NCBI RefSeq assembly: GCF_039541075.1
Contig: NZ_BAABFN010000022.1
Coordinates: forward strand, 310,001-374,000
From: Compostibacter hankyongensis
Lineage (GTDB): Bacteria; Bacteroidota; Bacteroidia; Chitinophagales; Chitinophagaceae
DNA length: 64,000 nt
Direction of reading: 5' to 3'
Every line of letters starts with the position of its first letter. The first letter of the stretch is position 1. Made by a program: the position numbers and the translations under genes. Positions 59,468 to 64,000 of the stretch are shown here, piece after piece. A model generated the notes under the pieces. That model did not search any database. It was not told where the DNA came from and saw only the letters and a list, made by a program, of their open reading frames with translations.

Positions 59468-60421
59468 TCAGTTCACCACATTGACCGGTGTATCCCGGAG
59501 AAACGCCTTTACATTTTCCGCAGCCCTGCTCATCAGCCGTTTGCGGGCCTCCTGCGTAGCCCAGGCGATATGCGGGGTGACGATGCAGTTGGCCGCCGAA
59601 AGCAGGGGATTACCGGCTGCCGGAGGTTCCGCAGAAAGCACATCCACCGCAGCACCGGCAATGCGGCCGCTGTTCAGCGCCGCAGCGAGGTCGGCTTCAT
59701 GGATCAGGCCTCCGCGGCTGGTATTGATCAGACAGGCCGATGTCTTCATCAGCCCGATCCGGCCGGCATTGACCATGCCTTTGTTTTCAGCCGTAAGCGG
59801 GCAATGCAGGCTGACGAAGTCGGCTTCCGCGAAGCAGGCCTCCAGGCCGGTGAAGCGGACTTCCGCCCCGGCATATTTTTCCGGGCTGCGCACCACGGCC
59901 GTCACTTCCATCCCGAAAGCCCTCCCGATCCGCGCCACCGCCTGCCCGATCTGTCCGAACCCGACAAGACCCAGCGTTTTCCCGGAAAGCTCCGTAAGCC
60001 CTTCGTGACCGAAACAAAAATCGGCGCTCCGGCTCCAGGCGCCCTCCCGTACGGCGGCCGCGCGGGCCCCTGCCCCGTGGGTCAGCTCCAGGATCAGCGC
60101 AAAGGTGAGCTGCGCCACGGAGTCCGTACTGTAGGCCGGCACATTGGTTACGGGTATCTGCAGCTCCCGGGCCGCCTGTATGTCCACATTGTCGTAACCC
60201 GTAGCCAGCAGCCCGATGTATTTAAGACCCGATAATTCCCGTATATGTTCCCCCGTTACCCTGGCTTTGTTGGTCAGCAGCACATCCGCGCCGCGCGACC
60301 GCCCGACTACTTCTTCCGGGGCGGTACGGTCATACACTTCCAGCTCGCCCAGCTGCTGCAGCTCATCCCAGGACAGATCGCCGGGGTTGAGGGTATGGCC
60401 ATCCAGAACAACTATTTTCAC
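59468..60421 (-). CDS. D-2-hydroxyacid dehydrogenase
   Basis: 317 residues. N-terminal substrate domain, NAD Rossmann motif GLVGFGQIGQAVARIGRAFGMEV, catalytic Arg in LINTSRGGLIHEADLAAAL, Glu near DVLSAEPP, and His in NCIVTPHIAWATQEARKRLMSRA. Of the family, glycerate or hydroxypyruvate reductase-like enzymes look closest, but substrate calls in this family are unreliable. It lies 10 bp behind the fused E1 gene, so it is cotranscribed and may act on a 2-hydroxy/2-oxo acid feeding that complex (inference). Confidence 0.92.
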   Translation of the reverse strand: MKIVVLDGHTLNPGDLSWDELQQLGELEVYDRTAPEEVVGRSRGADVLLTNKARVTGEHIRELSGLKYIGLLATGYDNVDIQAARELQIPVTNVPAYSTDSVAQLTFALILELTHGAGARAAAVREGAWSRSADFCFGHEGLTELSGKTLGLVGFGQIGQAVARIGRAFGMEVTAVVRSPEKYAGAEVRFTGLEACFAEADFVSLHCPLTAENKGMVNAGRIGLMKTSACLINTSRGGLIHEADLAAALNSGRIAGAAVDVLSAEPPAAGNPLLSAANCIVTPHIAWATQEARKRLMSRAAENVKAFLRDTPVNVVN

Positions 60422-60431
60422 GGTTTTGATT

Positions 60432-62834
60432 TTAGACTTTCATGAGGTCCAGCACGGCCGCTACGATGTCTTCGGTGTTGGGTTTGGAAAAATAATCCCC
60501 GTCTGATCCGTATGCCGGACGATGCGGCTTGCCGGTGAGGGTGCGGGGCGGAGCATCCAGCCAGCGGTAGCCGCCCTGCTCTTCCATGACCTGCTGGTAC
60601 ATAAAGGCGGAGGCGCCGCCGGGGACGTCCTCATCGAGGAACAGAATGCGGTTGGTTTTCTTCAGGGATTCCACAATGGAATGATGGATATCGAAAGGCA
60701 GCAGGGTCTGCACGTCGATCAGCTCGCAGGAGATGTCCAGCTTCTGCAGCTGCGCAATGGCTTCCTGGGCGATGCGCAGCACCGAGCCATAGGATACGAT
60801 CGTTACATCCTCCCCTTCCACTATCACTTCCGGAATGCCCAGCGGCTCCGTATAGTCGTCAAGGTTAGCCGGCAGCCTTTCTTTCAGCCGGTAGGCATTC
60901 AGGCATTCTATCACCAGCGCAGGCTCGTTGGCCCTCAGCAGCGTATTGTACATGCCCGCGGCTTTTACCATGTTGCGGGGCACGCATACGTGCATGCCGC
61001 GGAGGGAATGGATGAGCATTCCCATCGGGGAGCCCGAATGCCAGATGCCTTCCAGGCGGTGACCGCGGGTACGTACGATGATAGGGCATACCTGCGTACC
61101 CCGCGTGCGGTAATGCAGGGAGGCCACATCGTCGCTCAGGGGCTCCAGCGCATACAGCATATAATCCAGGTACTGCACTTCGGCAATGGGCCGCAGGCCG
61201 CGGAGGGCCATGCCGATACCCCGTCCCATAATGGCCAGCTCGTGTATACCGGTGTCGGCTACACGCTTATCCCCGTGCTTCTGCTGCAGGCCGGCAAATC
61301 CCTGGTTGACATCCCCGATCAGACCCAGGTCCTCTCCAAAGGCAAACACCCGGGGGTCGCGGCTCAGCAGCTGATCAAAATAATGGTTCAGGATCTCGTA
61401 CCCGTTCAGCTGGGGAGCATCCTCCGCATACTGAACGGGCACGGGGGGCACGTTGAGGGCCGAATTCGGGCCTTCGGCATATACCAGGGAATTGTACCGT
61501 ACCCTGTTCTGCTCCTGCCACAGGGCATAGCGTTTCCGCAATGCTTTTATCGCCGGCGTCTGCAGGGTATCATGTGCGTGGAGTATGCGGGCCATAGCGC
61601 TCAGGATATCGCGGCGAAGCGGTTCCTTTACCGACAGCAACTGCTGCATTTCGGTCCGCACCAGCTGCGCATCCGCCTTACCCTCCTGCAGCAGGCGCTT
61701 CCCATAGGTCACCGTCTGCTGTACTTCCTGGAGGATCGGCCGCTGATAGGCTTCCCAGGCGCGCTTTTTACATTCGATCACATATGTTTTGGCCTCCTGT
61801 TCGATCTGCCGCAGCTCTTCTTCTTCGGCCAGGGCATTTTCCAGCAGCCAGTGCCGCATCTGCCGGTTACAGTCCCATTCCTTTTCCCAGGCCAGCCGGT
61901 CCTTGCTTTTATACCGCTCGTGAGAGCCTGAGGTGGAATGCCCCTGGGGCTGCGTCAGCTCCTCCACATGAAAAATGGCAGGCACATGGGTTTCCCTTAT
62001 CTTACGTACGCCGGCTTCGAAAACCTCGCATTGCCCGGCATAATCCCAGCCTTTCACCCGGTAGATATCTATTCCGTTGCCGCGGTCTGTTTTACGAAAA
62101 CCTTCGAGAGCAGCCGATATGGAACCCTTTACCGTCTGCATGCGGCGCTGTACGGAAATGCCGTAGCCGTCGTCCCAGACAAAGATGGCCATGGGTATCT
62201 GCAGCACTGCGGCGGCATTCACCACTTCCCAGAAGTGACCTTCGGAAGTGCTGGCATCTCCTATGGTGACAAAGCAAACCTCGCTGCCTCCGTGGGAGAG
62301 GCCGGTGAGCGACTGCAGCTCCGGGACTTCCCGGAACAGCTTGGAAGCCATGGCCAGCCCGACCGCCCGGGGCATCTGGGCGGCTGTGGGCGACATGTCC
62401 GCAGCGGTGTTCTTCATCTCTGCCAGCGGCATCCACTGACCCTGCCCGTCGATATTCGGACTGGCAAAATGGGCATTCATCTGCCGCCCTCCCGAAAAGG
62501 GCTCGTGTTCGGGGTTCGTATCCGTATATAGCTGGGCAAAAAACTGTTCAATGGTCGCCATTCCCGTGGCAAAGGCAAGCGTCTGATCCCGGTAGTAACC
62601 GGACCGCCAGTCGCCCGGCCGGAAAGCCCGCGCCATCGCCACCTGGGGAACTTCTTTCCCGTCTCCGAAAATCCCGAACTTGGCCTTTCCGGTAAGCACT
62701 TCCCTGCGTGCCAGCAGGCTGAGCTCCCTGCTCTCACAGATCAACCGGTAATCCGTCAGCACCTGTTTACGAAAGTCCTCGAAGGACAGCTGGTGATCGT
62801 AAGCAGTTGGATGTGGATATGGTGATTCGTTCAC
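60432..62834 (-). CDS. 2-oxoacid dehydrogenase E1, fused alpha and beta subunits
   Basis: 800 residues. N-terminal E1-alpha half (about 1-390; GKEVPQVAMARAFRPGDWRSGYYRDQTLAFATG, the TPP region FVTIGDASTSEGHFWEVVNAAAVLQIPMAIFVWDDGYGIS), a helical linker (about 390-470), and an E1-beta half (about 480-800; FGEDLGLIGDVNQGFAGLQQKHGDKRVADTGIHELAIMGRGIGMALRGLRP, then DVQTLLPFDIHHSIVESLKKTNRILFLDEDVPGG). This is the Bacteroidota single-chain type, usually annotated as branched-chain or general 2-oxoacid dehydrogenase E1. It needs lipoylated E2 and hence LipB. First gene of a pair with the 2-hydroxyacid dehydrogenase. Confidence 0.95.
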   Translation of the reverse strand: MNESPYPHPTAYDHQLSFEDFRKQVLTDYRLICESRELSLLARREVLTGKAKFGIFGDGKEVPQVAMARAFRPGDWRSGYYRDQTLAFATGMATIEQFFAQLYTDTNPEHEPFSGGRQMNAHFASPNIDGQGQWMPLAEMKNTAADMSPTAAQMPRAVGLAMASKLFREVPELQSLTGLSHGGSEVCFVTIGDASTSEGHFWEVVNAAAVLQIPMAIFVWDDGYGISVQRRMQTVKGSISAALEGFRKTDRGNGIDIYRVKGWDYAGQCEVFEAGVRKIRETHVPAIFHVEELTQPQGHSTSGSHERYKSKDRLAWEKEWDCNRQMRHWLLENALAEEEELRQIEQEAKTYVIECKKRAWEAYQRPILQEVQQTVTYGKRLLQEGKADAQLVRTEMQQLLSVKEPLRRDILSAMARILHAHDTLQTPAIKALRKRYALWQEQNRVRYNSLVYAEGPNSALNVPPVPVQYAEDAPQLNGYEILNHYFDQLLSRDPRVFAFGEDLGLIGDVNQGFAGLQQKHGDKRVADTGIHELAIMGRGIGMALRGLRPIAEVQYLDYMLYALEPLSDDVASLHYRTRGTQVCPIIVRTRGHRLEGIWHSGSPMGMLIHSLRGMHVCVPRNMVKAAGMYNTLLRANEPALVIECLNAYRLKERLPANLDDYTEPLGIPEVIVEGEDVTIVSYGSVLRIAQEAIAQLQKLDISCELIDVQTLLPFDIHHSIVESLKKTNRILFLDEDVPGGASAFMYQQVMEEQGGYRWLDAPPRTLTGKPHRPAYGSDGDYFSKPNTEDIVAAVLDLMKV

Positions 62835-62949
62835 GTATAAAGAATTTAACCGTTAAAGTCCCGGCAGGAGCGCCGGCCTCCGTTTCCGCAGCAAAACCGC
62901 AACCGGCAGCATCCGGAGGGGCTGCGCCTGATTAACGACCCTAAATATA

Positions 62950-62957
62950 CAAATGTA
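62950..62957 (-). promoter_or_regulatory. -7 box for the fused E1 gene
   Basis: TACATTTG on the minus strand with TTTA 18 bp upstream (62976-62979) as a one-mismatch -33 element. The ATG is 115 bp downstream, so the mRNA has a leader of about 110 nt with small GC-rich hairpins (CCGGC...GCCGG). The rest of 62835-63038 shows no gene. Confidence 0.5.
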
Positions 62958-63038
62958 GGCTTTATTGCGGCGGTATAAAAATCGTTCTGGCGCGCAAACT
63001 CCTTTCCATTCATCCGGCCAGCCGGCATCTCCATAAAA

Positions 63039-63074
63039 TTTGCGGCCGAAAAAGAGGAGACATTCCTATATTTG
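63039..63074 (+). promoter_or_regulatory. promoter for the DUF1573 gene
   Basis: TTTG at 63039-63042 and TATATTTG at 63067-63074, spacer 24 bp, slightly longer than usual. The ATG at 63136 follows 61 bp later. It excludes a start at the in-frame TTG 63040. Confidence 0.5.
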
Positions 63075-63135
63075 TAACCTATCCGGTAAGGCCCGGAGGG
63101 CTTACCGGCGGACAAAATCATTCTCGAAAACCAAA

Positions 63136-63573
63136 ATGCCTCATTTTATGAAAAAATTTATGCTTTGCCTGGGTATCGGCCTGCTGGCTGCCGGCAGCAG
63201 CGCAATGGCACAGACCCAGCAGCCCGTTGCCAGCACGCAGACGGCCGCCGCCAAATCCCCGCTGGACGGAAAAGTGAAGTTCAAGGAAGAGAACATCGAT
63301 TTCGGAACGGCCAAGCTCAACAAACCGGTCACCGTGGAATTTACCTTCACCAATACGGGCAAGGAACCGCTGATCATCCAGAACGCCCAGCCCAGCTGCG
63401 GCTGCACCACGCCCGATTGGACCAAGGAGCCCGTGATGCCCGGTAAGAAAGGCAGCATAAAAGCCACCTATAATGCCGCTACCCTGGGCCAGGTCAACAA
63501 AACCGTTTTTGTGAATTTCAAAGGAATTCCCCAGACCGTTGAACTGCATCTACGCGGAAAAGTAGCTCAGTAA
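63136..63573 (+). CDS. DUF1573 domain-containing exported protein
   Basis: About 145 residues from ATG 63136 (or 141 from ATG 63148, MKKFMLCLGIGLLAAGSSAMAQ). A signal peptide, an Ala/Thr/Gln linker, then one DUF1573 domain of Ig-like beta-sandwich type: VKFKEENIDFGTAKLNKPVTVEFTFTNTGKEPLIIQNAQPSCGCTTPDWTKEPVMPGKKGSIKATYN. The SCGCT motif is the family hallmark. Periplasmic or surface-associated, function unknown. Confidence 0.93.
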   Translation: MPHFMKKFMLCLGIGLLAAGSSAMAQTQQPVASTQTAAAKSPLDGKVKFKEENIDFGTAKLNKPVTVEFTFTNTGKEPLIIQNAQPSCGCTTPDWTKEPVMPGKKGSIKATYNAATLGQVNKTVFVNFKGIPQTVELHLRGKVAQ

Positions 63574-63624
63574 ACGCCGTATATTTATTGTTCCGGGACT
63601 GCTCCTGCATGTCGTAAAATCCCT

Positions 63625-63632
63625 TAGTTTTG
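63625..63632 (+). promoter_or_regulatory. -7 box for the aminotransferase gene
   Basis: TAGTTTTG, only five bases before ATG 63638, implying a leaderless transcript, or a start at the internal ATG 63668. Confidence 0.5.
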
Positions 63633-63637
63633 CCGCC

Positions 63638-64000
63638 ATGCCAACGATCAGTCAGCGCGGGGAGCAGATGCCTTCCTCTCCCATCCGGAAATTAGTGCCT
63701 TACGCCGAAGCAGCCAGAAAAAAGGGCGTACAGGTTTATCATCTGAACATCGGCCAGCCGGATATCGAAACGCCGGCTGCGGCGCTGGACGCGGTACGTC
63801 ATTTCGACTTTAAAATACTGGAGTACAGCCACAGCGCAGGCAATGAAAGTTACCGGCAGAAACTGACCCAATATTACAGCCGTTTCGACATCTCGCTGGA
63901 TCCCTCCCAGATCATGATCACCACCGGCGGGTCGGAGGCCATCCTTTTCGGGATGATGGGCTGCCTGGATCCGGGCGATGAGATCATTATCCCCGAACCG
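63638..64000 (+). CDS. PLP-dependent class I/II aminotransferase, 5' part
   Basis: 121 codons, open to the window edge. It starts MPTISQRGEQMPSSPIRKLVPYAEAARKKG and continues VYHLNIGQPDIETP, YSHSAGNESYRQKLTQYY and IMITTGGSEAILFGMMGCLDPGDEIIIPEP. These are the substrate-binding N-terminal part and the PLP phosphate-binding GGSEAI region of fold-type I aminotransferases. The PLP lysine and thus the subgroup are beyond the edge. Confidence 0.93.
   Translation, partial: MPTISQRGEQMPSSPIRKLVPYAEAARKKGVQVYHLNIGQPDIETPAAALDAVRHFDFKILEYSHSAGNESYRQKLTQYYSRFDISLDPSQIMITTGGSEAILFGMMGCLDPGDEIIIPEP

Overview
This 64 kb window is a chromosomal segment of a Bacteroidota bacterium, most likely of the family Chitinophagaceae. 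The reasons are a SusC/SusD pair, a GH97 glycosidase, DUF3108, DUF1573 and polyvalent-kinase-like proteins, a lysine/alanine-rich histone-H1-like protein, and many gene starts preceded by the Bacteroidota -7 promoter element TAnnTTTG, without Shine-Dalgarno sites. Most of the window is dense, GC-rich housekeeping sequence with a few short AT-richer accessory patches.

Layout. 0-3.8 kb: 5' part of a DEAD-box helicase gene (runs off the left edge), a secreted LPQP-repeat protein, a non-coding multi-hairpin repeat and a GH97 glycosidase. 3.8-6.6 kb: AT-rich accessory patch (CPBP protease divergent from an XRE regulator across a palindrome, then a C-terminally truncated kinase-like gene), a second copy of the multi-hairpin repeat, and the tmRNA gene ssrA (tag GESNYAMAA). 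6.7-12 kb: two OmpR-type response regulators, a histidine kinase, DUF3108, an LPG-synthase-type membrane protein and ruvC. 12-24 kb: rseP-dxr, a GH3-type adenylating enzyme, rplU-rpmA, an H1-like protein, a PolX-like protein with a degenerate polymerase site, GNAT, SIMPL, VOC, an Lrp regulator, ahcY and pdxJ. 24-32 kb: an NtrC-like regulator without HTH behind pdhB, a thiolase, a hexosamine-kinase-like/nucleotidyltransferase pair, an outer-membrane barrel, a secreted protein and lipB. 32-37 kb: an RNA-modification cluster (RluD-type, RlmN, RsuA/RluB-type, RluA-type). 37-42 kb: 1-Cys peroxiredoxin, WYL regulator, secreted Gfo/Idh protein and adenine deaminase. 42.3-45.2 kb: a truncated PIN toxin/antitoxin locus between 53-bp direct repeats that duplicate the anmK 3' end, then anmK and a ROK regulator. 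45.5-55.5 kb: SusC-SusD, a Tat-exported FAD oxidoreductase, an AGE epimerase and a GMC oxidoreductase, probably one carbohydrate-utilisation locus under the ROK regulator. 55.5-64 kb: two transporters, YebC, a 2-hydroxyacid dehydrogenase behind a fused alpha/beta 2-oxoacid dehydrogenase E1, DUF1573 and the start of an aminotransferase.

The most unusual signal is non-coding. At least eight intergenic stretches are built from strictly 7-bp-periodic units (TTTNNCC, its complement GGNNAAA, and GTTTNNG). They abut start or stop codons, keep one orientation relative to the neighbouring gene, and at three loci carry a shared core centred on CATTCCAGRCAGA. The best array has 22 in-register heptads at 50567-50720. 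I know no described Bacteroidota family like it; the closest analogy I know is the heptanucleotide STRR repeats of filamentous cyanobacteria. I see no CRISPR array, complete transposase gene, prophage or tRNA.
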